DNA of 16,318 bases from an uncultured Macromonas sp. (GTDB lineage Bacteria; Pseudomonadota; Gammaproteobacteria; Burkholderiales; Burkholderiaceae): positions 1-16,318 of the forward strand of contig CAMLOF010000037.1 of the NCBI GenBank assembly GCA_946481585.1. Reading direction: 5' to 3'. Numbering within the stretch: position 1 is the first letter of the stretch; each line of letters starts with the position of its first letter. This document shows positions 1-6,582 of this stretch, in pieces. A program made the position numbers and the translations under genes. Under the pieces are notes generated by a model. That model searched no databases. It saw nothing but the letters and a program-made list of their open reading frames with translations, and was not told the origin of the DNA.

Positions 1-663
1 GTGTGGGAGCCGCTGCTGCCCGCGCTGACCGCCGGGCGCGCCTGCACGGTGGTGGACCACGGCATGGCCGACAGCCTGCCGCGCATGGCCCAGCAGTTGC
101 TGGACACCGCGCCTGACAGGTTTGCCATTGCCGGGCATTCCATGGGCGCGCGCGTGGCGCTGGAAGTGTTGCGCCAGGCGCCAGGGCGGGTGACGCGTGT
201 GGCGCTGCTCGACACCGGCTACCAGGCCCGTGCAAGCGGTGCCGCCGGGGAAGAAGAGGCCCGCAAGCGCCACGCGCTGCTGGCGTTGGCCCGGGGGCAA
301 GGTGTGCGCGCCATGGCCACGGCCTGGGTGCAGGGCATGGTCCATCCTGCTCGTCTGGGTGATACGCCGCTGATCGAAGCCATTCTGGCGATGTTCGAGC
401 GCAAGTCGGCAGACGTGTTTGCCTGCCAGATACACGCACTGCTGGAGCGGCCGGATGCCAGCGATGTGCTGGCCAGTTTGCAGGTGCCAACGCTGATCCT
501 TTGCGGCCGCCAGGACGGCTGGGCGCCCGTGGCGCAGCACGAGGCGATGCAAAGGCTTGCGCCCGGTTCCGTGCTGAATGTCATTGAGGATGCTGGCCAC
601 ATGGCGCCCATGGAACGCCCTGAGGCTGTGACCGGTGCACTTGTACACTGGCTCGCATCATGA
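1..663 (+). CDS. alpha/beta hydrolase, 5' end outside the window (partial)
   Basis: This is an alpha/beta-hydrolase fold enzyme, probably a cytoplasmic esterase or a related hydrolase; the substrate cannot be told. Counting from the first visible codon, the nucleophile elbow GHSMG puts the serine at residue 47. CGRQDGW supplies the likely acid (D172), and EDAGH the histidine (H200), with the usual C-terminal context MERPE. The N-terminal strand and the HG oxyanion motif that normally precede the elbow by about 70-80 residues are missing. The sequence opens in what looks like the middle of a conserved W-x-P-x-L segment. I therefore take the GTG at position 1 as an internal valine codon and the gene as starting upstream. 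Its stop overlaps the next start as ATGA, so the two genes are probably co-transcribed and translationally coupled. Fold assignment is firm; function is open. Confidence 0.85.
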   Translation: MWEPLLPALTAGRACTVVDHGMADSLPRMAQQLLDTAPDRFAIAGHSMGARVALEVLRQAPGRVTRVALLDTGYQARASGAAGEEEARKRHALLALARGQGVRAMATAWVQGMVHPARLGDTPLIEAILAMFERKSADVFACQIHALLERPDASDVLASLQVPTLILCGRQDGWAPVAQHEAMQRLAPGSVLNVIEDAGHMAPMERPEAVTGALVHWLAS

Positions 664-1094
664 TGACGCCCCTGGAATGCCTGCTGGCAGAAAAGGCCTG
701 CCGCGACGTGGTGCTGGCTGCTGCGGATGCGGTGGATGCGCAGGAATACGATGCACTGGTGCGCCTGTTCACCCCTGACGCAACATTGGTGCGCCCGGGC
801 GGCCAGCCCTTGCAGGGGCGCGAGGCCATCCTGGCCGCATACGCTGCACGCGACCAGGACCGGTTGACCCAGCACCTGATCTGCAATCACGTGGTTCATG
901 TGGAGCCGCAGGGCTCGGCGCTGTCGCGCTGCCGCGTGTTGCTGTGGAGCGGCAAGCGCAGTGACCCGCTCACGCCCAAGGGCCGACCGGCTGACCCTGC
1001 CGAGCAGGTTGGCGAGATTGTTGACCGGCTGAAACTCACGCCAGAGGGTTGGCGCATAGAGCGCCGCGACGCCAGTTTCACCCTGTTCCGCTGA
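660..1094 (+). CDS. SnoaL/NTF2-like fold protein
   Basis: This is a 144-residue protein of the nuclear transport factor 2 (SnoaL-like) superfamily, a cone-shaped alpha+beta barrel used by small isomerases, dehydratases and dioxygenase beta subunits. The N-terminal pattern is typical: a helix with A-D-A-V-D followed by EYDALVRLFTPDATLVRPGG and then LQGREAILAAYAAR. Next come beta strands containing HLICNHVVHVE and a C-terminal strand ending GWRIERRDASFTLFR. Asp and His at the mouth of the barrel (D28-type and H-x-x-x-N-H positions) could be catalytic, but I cannot assign a reaction. The start ATG overlaps the stop of the hydrolase gene, which suggests a shared pathway, possibly breakdown of a ring or ester compound. 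That pairing is an inference. A second in-frame ATG follows immediately at 663 and is an equally possible start. Confidence 0.82.
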   Translation: MMTPLECLLAEKACRDVVLAAADAVDAQEYDALVRLFTPDATLVRPGGQPLQGREAILAAYAARDQDRLTQHLICNHVVHVEPQGSALSRCRVLLWSGKRSDPLTPKGRPADPAEQVGEIVDRLKLTPEGWRIERRDASFTLFR

Positions 1095-1113
1095 GGCACG
1101 GGCTGGCGGGCGG

Positions 1114-1119
1114 GATAAT
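1114..1119 (+). promoter_or_regulatory. possible -10 element before the penicillin-binding protein gene
   Basis: GATAAT matches the sigma-70 -10 consensus at five of six bases and lies 31 bases before the chosen start at 1150. No convincing -35 hexamer is seen about 17 bases upstream, where the sequence is CTGAGG. The same GGGATAATC string occurs on the minus strand before grxD. Directly downstream, 1121-1133 is a perfect palindrome (GCTGCA, one base, TGCAGC) that would lie at the transcription start. Confidence 0.35.
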
Positions 1120-1149
1120 CGCTGCATTGCAGCAGCGTCAGTGTCCGCC

Positions 1150-4100
1150 ATGTCAGAACAAAGCGCCAACAGGGAGCGCGCGCCCTCCGAACCTCGCCGC
1201 CGGAACTTCCGCCAGATGGGCCGCGCCGTCTTGCGTTCGGCGCTGCGCATCACGCTGGTGCTGGTGCTGATTTTGGTGGTGGCCATTGGCGCCTTCGCGG
1301 TCTGGGAGGCTGAACACTCCCGCGTTCAGGCAGCCGAGGCCAGCCGCTACGCCGCCACCCTGCACCACGAGTTGGGCAAGGGGCCGAGCGAGCACATACG
1401 CTTTCCTACCCATGGGCCGTTCGACGAGCGGCTGGGCTACACGCGCATTCCCTACTTCACCCAGCGCTTGCAGGCCCGTGGATTCGATGTGGCCGAGCAG
1501 GCGCGCCACAACGACGCGCTGCTGGCGCACCAGGACCGGGGGCTTTTTGCCCCCTACGCGGAAAAATCCCAGGCGGGCCTGACCGTGCTGGACTGCCGCC
1601 GCGAACCCATCTACGCCTTCCGCTACCCCTTTCGGCATTTCGAATCCTTCGACAGCGTGCCGCCCGTGCTGGTGCAGGCGCTGCTGTTCATCGAGAACCG
1701 CGACCTGCTCGACGAAAAACGCCCCCACATGAACCCCGCCGTGGATTGGGTGCGCTTCACCCGAGCCGTGCTGGGGCAGGTGGGCAGCAAGCTCCACCCC
1801 GAGATGGACACCCCCGGTGGCAGCACACTGGCGACCCAGATCGAGAAATACCGCCATTCGCCCGACGGCATCACGCAGGACGCACGCGAGAAGCTGCGCC
1901 AGATGGTTTCGGCTTCCGTGCGCGCCTACCGGCAGGGGGAAGAGACTTTGCCCGTGCGCCGCCAGTTGGTGCTGGACTACCTGAACACCGTGCCCCTGTC
2001 TGCCGCGCCGCGCCATGGCGAGGTCAACGGCCTGGGTGACGGGCTGTGGGTCTGGTTCGGCACCGACCCGGAACGTGCCCGCCACCTGCTGGCGCCGCTG
2101 GACGGCCCGCCCGACGGGCAGGGCGAGATCGACCTGGCCGAACGGGCACAGGTGTTGCGCCAGGCCGTGTCGCTGATGATCGCGCACCGGCGGCCTTCGT
2201 GGTACCTGGCGCAGGGGCGCGACGATTTGAACCAGAGCACGGACGCCCACCTGCGCCTGCTGGCGGCCGAAGGCATCATCGACGCCGCCACGCGCGACGA
2301 GGCCCTGCGCCAGCCCCTGGTGTTCCGCGACATGGCGCGCAACCCGCCGCTGTTGCCCGCGCAGTCCGGCAAGGGCACCACTGCCGTGCGCACCCGGCTG
2401 GCGGGTCTGCTCGACACCTCGCTCTACGGCCTGGACCGGCTCGACGCCGAGATGTCCGCCACGCTGCACGGCCAGTTGCAGTCGGCGGTCACGGACTTTC
2501 TGGGTAAGCTCTCCGACCCCGCCTTTGCCCGCGAAAAAGGGCTGTTTGGCGAACGGTTGCTGCAACCCGGCAACTTTGGCGAGGTGCGCTACAGCTTCAC
2601 TCTGTGGGAAACCACCCCGCAGGGCAACCAGGTGCGCGTGCAGACCGACACCACCGCGCAGCCGCTGGACATCAACGAAGGCAGCAAACTGGAACTGGGC
2701 TCCACCGCCAAGCTGCGCGTGCTGGCCACCTACCTGGAGCTGGTGGCCGAACTGCACGAACGCCTGGCCCCGCTGCCACCCGACCAGCTGCGCGCCACCG
2801 AGGTGGACCGGCAGGACAGCCTGACCCGCTGGGCCGTGGACTACCTGCTGGGGGCCGAAGACCGCGACCTGAACAAGATGCTGGACGCTGCCATGGACCG
2901 GCGGTTTTCTGCCAACCCGGCGGAGAACTTCTTCACCGGCGGCGGATTGCACACCTTTGGCAACTTCAACCGCGACGACAACAGCCGCAACCCCACGCTG
3001 CGTGAAGCCATGCAGGCTTCGATCAACCTGCCGTTTGTGCGGCTGCTGCGCGAGGTGGTGCGCCACACCATGGTGCAATTGCCGGGCAGCACCGCGCGCC
3101 TGCTGCAGGACGAAAGCGACCCGCGCCGCGAGGAGTACCTGGCCCGCTTTGCCGACCGCGAAGGCCAGACCTTTGTGCGCCGCTTCTGGCGCAAGACCGA
3201 TGGCCGCGAGCCGGAAGAACTGCGCGCCATGCTGCTCGACGGGCTGGGTGCATCTGCCGAGCGTCTGGCCGCCGTCTTCCGTTACCTCGAACCCGGCGCT
3301 TCGCCCCAGGCGCTGGCGGTGTTCCTGAACGACCGGCTGGGCGACAGGGCGCCTGGCCCAGACCGCGTGCTGCAACTGCACCAGCGCTACGCACCAGACG
3401 CGTTCGACCTGCCCGACCGCGGGTTTGTGGCACGCCTGCACCCGCTGGAGCTGTGGGTGGTGGCCTACCGCCTGAAACACCCCCAGGCCACCTTGACGCA
3501 GGCGCTGGCCGCCAGCGCCGCCGAACGGCAGGCCGTGTACCGCTGGCTGTTCCAGACGCGTGCCAAGGACGCCCAGGACTCGCGTATCCAGACCATGCTG
3601 GAAGTTGAAGCCTTCGGCGAGATTCACCGCCGCTGGGCCCGGCTCGGCTATCCCTTCGGCCAGTTGGTGCCGTCGCTGGCCACGGCCCTGGGCAGCTCGG
3701 GCGACCGGCCTGCTGCCTTGGTTGAACTCATGGGCATCATCGTCAACGACGGTGTGCGCCAGCCGTCACGGCGAATCTCGGCCTTACGCTTCGCGCAGCA
3801 CACGCCTTGGGAAACGTCTTTCCAGCCCACGGCGGACGAAGGCGAACGCGTGATGGCGCCCGAGGTGGCACGTGCCTTGCGGCGGGCGCTTTCCGAAGTG
3901 GTGGAGCGTGGTACAGCCCGGCGTCTGGCCGGGAGCTTCCGTGCCAGCAATGGTGAAGACTTGTCGCCCGGCGGCAAGACGGGCACTGGCGACAACCGCG
4001 TCGTTGTCAAAGGGCGCAGCACCTACGCCCTCAACCGCACGGCCACGTTCGTGTTCTACCTGGGGCCCAAGCACTTCGGCAGCATCACGGCCTACGTGGT

Positions 4101-4221
4101 CGGCACCAACGCGGCGAGCCACAGCTTCACGTCAGGCCTGCCGGTGCAAATCCTGCGCTCAATGGGGCCCATCCTCATGCCGCACCTGGACCCTGGGGTG
4201 GACGGCGGCTGCCCGCACTGA
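1150..4221 (+). CDS. divergent class A penicillin-binding protein (GT51 plus transpeptidase)
   Basis: This 1023-residue inner-membrane protein would polymerise and cross-link peptidoglycan. A membrane anchor spans about residues 31-52. A GT51-like region covers roughly 165-400. It keeps GGSTLATQIEK (from 223) and the late LVLDYLN motif, but motif 1 reads IENRD (E182) without the usual F and H, and the second catalytic glutamate (E290 in E. coli PBP1b) aligns with Q251. The transpeptidase domain has all three motifs: STAK (S518), SIN (S624) and KTGTG (K943). The spacing S518 to S624 to K943 is far longer than in E. coli PBP1b (510, 572, 698), so the domain carries large helical insertions. An in-frame GTG at 1141 is an alternative start; neither has a clear ribosome binding site. 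The TGA stop is part of the next regulatory element. Family assignment is firm; activity of the glycosyltransferase half is uncertain. Confidence 0.88.
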   Translation: MSEQSANRERAPSEPRRRNFRQMGRAVLRSALRITLVLVLILVVAIGAFAVWEAEHSRVQAAEASRYAATLHHELGKGPSEHIRFPTHGPFDERLGYTRIPYFTQRLQARGFDVAEQARHNDALLAHQDRGLFAPYAEKSQAGLTVLDCRREPIYAFRYPFRHFESFDSVPPVLVQALLFIENRDLLDEKRPHMNPAVDWVRFTRAVLGQVGSKLHPEMDTPGGSTLATQIEKYRHSPDGITQDAREKLRQMVSASVRAYRQGEETLPVRRQLVLDYLNTVPLSAAPRHGEVNGLGDGLWVWFGTDPERARHLLAPLDGPPDGQGEIDLAERAQVLRQAVSLMIAHRRPSWYLAQGRDDLNQSTDAHLRLLAAEGIIDAATRDEALRQPLVFRDMARNPPLLPAQSGKGTTAVRTRLAGLLDTSLYGLDRLDAEMSATLHGQLQSAVTDFLGKLSDPAFAREKGLFGERLLQPGNFGEVRYSFTLWETTPQGNQVRVQTDTTAQPLDINEGSKLELGSTAKLRVLATYLELVAELHERLAPLPPDQLRATEVDRQDSLTRWAVDYLLGAEDRDLNKMLDAAMDRRFSANPAENFFTGGGLHTFGNFNRDDNSRNPTLREAMQASINLPFVRLLREVVRHTMVQLPGSTARLLQDESDPRREEYLARFADREGQTFVRRFWRKTDGREPEELRAMLLDGLGASAERLAAVFRYLEPGASPQALAVFLNDRLGDRAPGPDRVLQLHQRYAPDAFDLPDRGFVARLHPLELWVVAYRLKHPQATLTQALAASAAERQAVYRWLFQTRAKDAQDSRIQTMLEVEAFGEIHRRWARLGYPFGQLVPSLATALGSSGDRPAALVELMGIIVNDGVRQPSRRISALRFAQHTPWETSFQPTADEGERVMAPEVARALRRALSEVVERGTARRLAGSFRASNGEDLSPGGKTGTGDNRVVVKGRSTYALNRTATFVFYLGPKHFGSITAYVVGTNAASHSFTSGLPVQILRSMGPILMPHLDPGVDGGCPH

Positions 4222-4243
4222 TGCTTTCCTGATGCCGTGCGTG
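4219..4243 (+). promoter_or_regulatory. predicted operator copy 1, before the KdpD-like kinase gene
   Basis: TGATGC is repeated as TGATGC-TTTCC-TGATGC, an 11-bp direct repeat beginning in the stop codon of the penicillin-binding protein gene. The 23 bases at 4221-4243 match 6524-6546 before kup at 19 positions, with the unbroken core TTCCTGATGC. Direct half-sites one helical turn apart are typical of OmpR/KdpE-family regulators, and such a regulator is encoded next door. TAGTGT at 4245-4250 could be the -10 element, which would put transcription start at or very near the ATG at 4256. Binding by the adjacent regulator is inferred. Confidence 0.62.
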
Positions 4244-4255
4244 TTAGTGTGAGAC

Positions 4256-5803
4256 ATGTCCCAGGGCTTTCACATCGAACACCTGCTCGGCCAGCGCCTG
4301 CGCTGGGCGCCGCTGCTTGTGTGGGGGCTGGCCTGGACGGCCATGGCCGTGCTGGACGAGCGCATGGACCTGGCCAACAAAGCCCTGGTGGTGGTGCTGG
4401 GGGCTGCGCTCACCGGCCTGTGGTGGGGCGCCAGAGCATCGCTGCTGGCGGGTGTGGTGGCGGTCCTGGCATTCAACGTGGCGTTCGTGCCGCCGCGAGG
4501 AACGCTGTCGGTGGACTTGCGCCAGCACCTGTTGCTGCTCGTGGCCACGCTGGGGGTGAGCGGCACGGTCGCCTGGCTCATGGCGCGGCTGCGCCAGCTG
4601 GCCTTGGACGCGAGCCTGCACGCCGAACGTTCTGACCAGTTGCGCGCCATGGGCGATTTGCTGCGCGCCAGTGACGACCCCACTGAACAGTTGCCCGCCC
4701 TTCAGGCGTGGCTGGCGCGCATGGGCGCGGCCGACGTTCTGGTGTTGCTGCGTTTGCCAGCAGAGGCACCGGGCACGCACACCGAGCGGCTGCTCGGGGC
4801 GGCCAGCGCCGACGAGGCCATGGGTCTGCGCCTTTGCGCGCAAGACGGGCGAGCCATGGGGCCTTTCACCGCGCGGCACGCGGAGCAGCGCGGCTGGTAC
4901 CTGCCCCTGCGCGGGCGGGTGGCGTCCCAAGGGGCGGTGCTGGTGCGCCACGGCGAGGGCGCGCAGCTGTCCATGGACTCGCTGCAACACGCTCAAGCCT
5001 TGTGCGACCAGATGGGGCAGGCCCTGGAGCGTTGGCAGGCCCTTCGCCTGGCCGCCACCGCGCGCGAGCAAGCGCAGGGGCAGGCCTTGCGCAATACGCT
5101 GCTGGCGGCCATTGCGCACGACCACCGCACGCCGTTGGCCACCATCCTGGGAGCCGCCAGTTCACTGCACGACCAGGACGAGCGGCTGAGCGCGCCACAG
5201 CGCCGTCAGCTGGCCGCCACCATCATCGACGAGGCAGGCCAACTGTCCCGCTTGACCGAGAACACACTGCAGCTGGCACGGCTGGGGGCTGTGGGGCTGG
5301 ACGTTCAAAAAGACTGGGAATCTCCAGAGGAAATCGTGGGAACCGTGATGCGGCGGCTGCGCCAGCGCGGTGCTCCGGCGCGCCTGCGCCCAAGGCTGGA
5401 GCCCGCACTGCCCCTGCTGCGGTGCGATGCCGTGCTGCTGGTGCAGATGCTGGACAACCTGATCGACAACGCCTTCAAGCACGCACCCGAATCCACGGCG
5501 GTGGACCTGCTGGTGCGCCGCGAGGGGAACATGCTGTGCCTGGCGGTGTGTGACCGCGGTCCAGGCATTGATGCGGCCTTGCAGGCGCAGTTGTTCGAGC
5601 CCTTCCAGCGCGGGGGTGACCAGCGCTCCACACGCGGTGCGGGCGTGGGGCTGGCCTTGTGCCGGGCGATTGCGCGTGCCCATGGTGGTGACATTCAATG
5701 GCGCCCGCGCCGCGCGGGTGGCAGCCGCTTCGAGGTGCGCTTGCCGCTGGAGCCCCAGCCCAGCCAGCCCCAACCCCAAGAAACCGGCGAGGCCAGTTCA
5801 TGA
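4256..5803 (+). CDS. KdpD-like sensor histidine kinase lacking the cytosolic KdpD/Usp sensor domains
   Basis: This is a 515-residue membrane histidine kinase. Residues about 15-115 hold four closely packed membrane segments of the DUF4118 (KdpD transmembrane) type. The signature FNVAFVPPRGTLSV corresponds to the N-F-x-F-x-P-P-x-x-T-F segment of KdpD. A GAF-like region follows (about 140-260), then the phosphoacceptor box AIAHDHRTPLA with H288, the N-box MLDNLIDNAFKHAP, and the G-boxes CDRGPGID and GAGVGLALCRAIARAHGG. E. coli KdpD is 894 residues. The roughly 380-residue N-terminal ATP-binding KdpD domain and Usp domain are absent here, and no sequence upstream could encode them. The stop overlaps the regulator start as ATGA, and kup follows. 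Potassium or ionic-strength sensing is inferred from the membrane domain and from kup. No good ribosome binding site precedes the ATG; the transcript may be nearly leaderless. Confidence 0.88.
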   Translation: MSQGFHIEHLLGQRLRWAPLLVWGLAWTAMAVLDERMDLANKALVVVLGAALTGLWWGARASLLAGVVAVLAFNVAFVPPRGTLSVDLRQHLLLLVATLGVSGTVAWLMARLRQLALDASLHAERSDQLRAMGDLLRASDDPTEQLPALQAWLARMGAADVLVLLRLPAEAPGTHTERLLGAASADEAMGLRLCAQDGRAMGPFTARHAEQRGWYLPLRGRVASQGAVLVRHGEGAQLSMDSLQHAQALCDQMGQALERWQALRLAATAREQAQGQALRNTLLAAIAHDHRTPLATILGAASSLHDQDERLSAPQRRQLAATIIDEAGQLSRLTENTLQLARLGAVGLDVQKDWESPEEIVGTVMRRLRQRGAPARLRPRLEPALPLLRCDAVLLVQMLDNLIDNAFKHAPESTAVDLLVRREGNMLCLAVCDRGPGIDAALQAQLFEPFQRGGDQRSTRGAGVGLALCRAIARAHGGDIQWRPRRAGGSRFEVRLPLEPQPSQPQPQETGEASS

Positions 5804-6504
5804 GTCTGACTGTGCTGTTGGTGGAGGACGACCGGGAGCTGCGCGCCACGCTGCGCCAGTCGCTCATGGTCGAGGGCTACCGCGTGCTGCCCGCCGCCAG
5901 CCTGGCCGATGCACGGGCGCTGCTCGCCAATGCAGCGTCTGATGGCGGTGTTGACCTGGTGTTGCTCGACCTCGGCCTGCCCGATGGAGATGGCGAGACT
6001 TTGTTGCAGACCTTGCGACGCGCGCAGGGCACCCCGCTCATCGTGGTCACCGCGCGGCATGACGACGCTATCAAGGTCCGCCTGCTGGATGCGGGAGCTG
6101 ACGACTACCTGGTCAAACCCTTCAGCCTGGCCGAGCTGCTTGCCCGCATGCGCGTGGCGCTGCGGCACCGTGGCACGCTGCTGCGCCCGGCGGTGCGCCA
6201 GTACACGCACGCAGGCCTGCATGTGGACCTGGAGGCTCACAAGGTGTGGCGTGATGGCAGTGAGGTTCACCTCACGCCTACCGAGTACAAGCTGCTGGCC
6301 CGGCTGGTGCGCCAGGCTGGGCAGGTGGTCACGCACCGGCAGTTGCTGGCCGACGTGTGGGGGGCGGAGTTCACCGAACACACCCATTACCTGCGCCTGT
6401 ACATGGGGCAACTGCGCGCCAAGCTGGAGGCGGAACCTGCCGATCCGCGCTTGTTGCTCACCGAACCCGGGGTGGGCTACCGCCTGGCAGATGCCGCTGA
6501 ATGA
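5800..6504 (+). CDS. OmpR-family response regulator, KdpE-like
   Basis: This is a 234-residue cytoplasmic DNA-binding regulator. The receiver domain (about 1-120) shows VEDD at 8-11, the phosphoacceptor D57 in LLDLGLPDGDG, T84 in VVTAR, and K106 in LVKPF. The winged-helix domain (about 135-232) has VHLTPTEYKLLARLVRQAG, VVTHRQLLADVWG and the C-terminal LLTEPGVGYRL, all typical of the KdpE/OmpR class. The start is the ATG overlapping the kinase stop; it is preceded by GGCGAGGCC inside the kinase gene and begins with the expected MSLTVLLVEDD. An upstream in-frame ATG at 5698 would only add residues read from the kinase gene. The partner is certainly the preceding kinase. The likely targets are its own operon and kup, through the shared element before each; that part is inference. 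Confidence 0.92.
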   Translation: MSLTVLLVEDDRELRATLRQSLMVEGYRVLPAASLADARALLANAASDGGVDLVLLDLGLPDGDGETLLQTLRRAQGTPLIVVTARHDDAIKVRLLDAGADDYLVKPFSLAELLARMRVALRHRGTLLRPAVRQYTHAGLHVDLEAHKVWRDGSEVHLTPTEYKLLARLVRQAGQVVTHRQLLADVWGAEFTEHTHYLRLYMGQLRAKLEAEPADPRLLLTEPGVGYRLADAAE

Positions 6505-6521
6505 ATCCAGCGCGCTGATCC

Positions 6522-6546
6522 ATATGCGTTCCTGATGCGGTTCGCG
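6522..6546 (+). promoter_or_regulatory. predicted operator copy 2, before kup
   Basis: This is the second copy of the element found at 4219-4243. TATGC and TGATGC half-sites start 11 bp apart around the shared core TTCCTGATGC, and 19 of 23 bases match copy 1. The element lies between the regulator stop at 6504 and the kup start at 6583. Its separate presence here suggests that kup has its own regulated promoter in addition to any read-through from the two-component genes. GACAGT at 6548-6553 is a weak -10 candidate. Confidence 0.62.
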
Positions 6547-6582
6547 GGACAGTGACAACCGTCTCCACTGTTTCGGGAACAC

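Noticed and set aside
1153..3627. Long open frame on the minus strand (over 800 codons) opposite the penicillin-binding protein gene
   Set aside because: It is low-complexity, rich in Gln, His, Val and Arg, and has no recognisable domain. The plus strand carries motif-rich coding sequence throughout, so this is a GC-driven shadow.
5698..5799. Longer response-regulator start at 5698
   Set aside because: The added residues are read from the kinase gene and are Pro/Ala/Arg-rich. The ATGA overlap start gives the standard regulator N-terminus.
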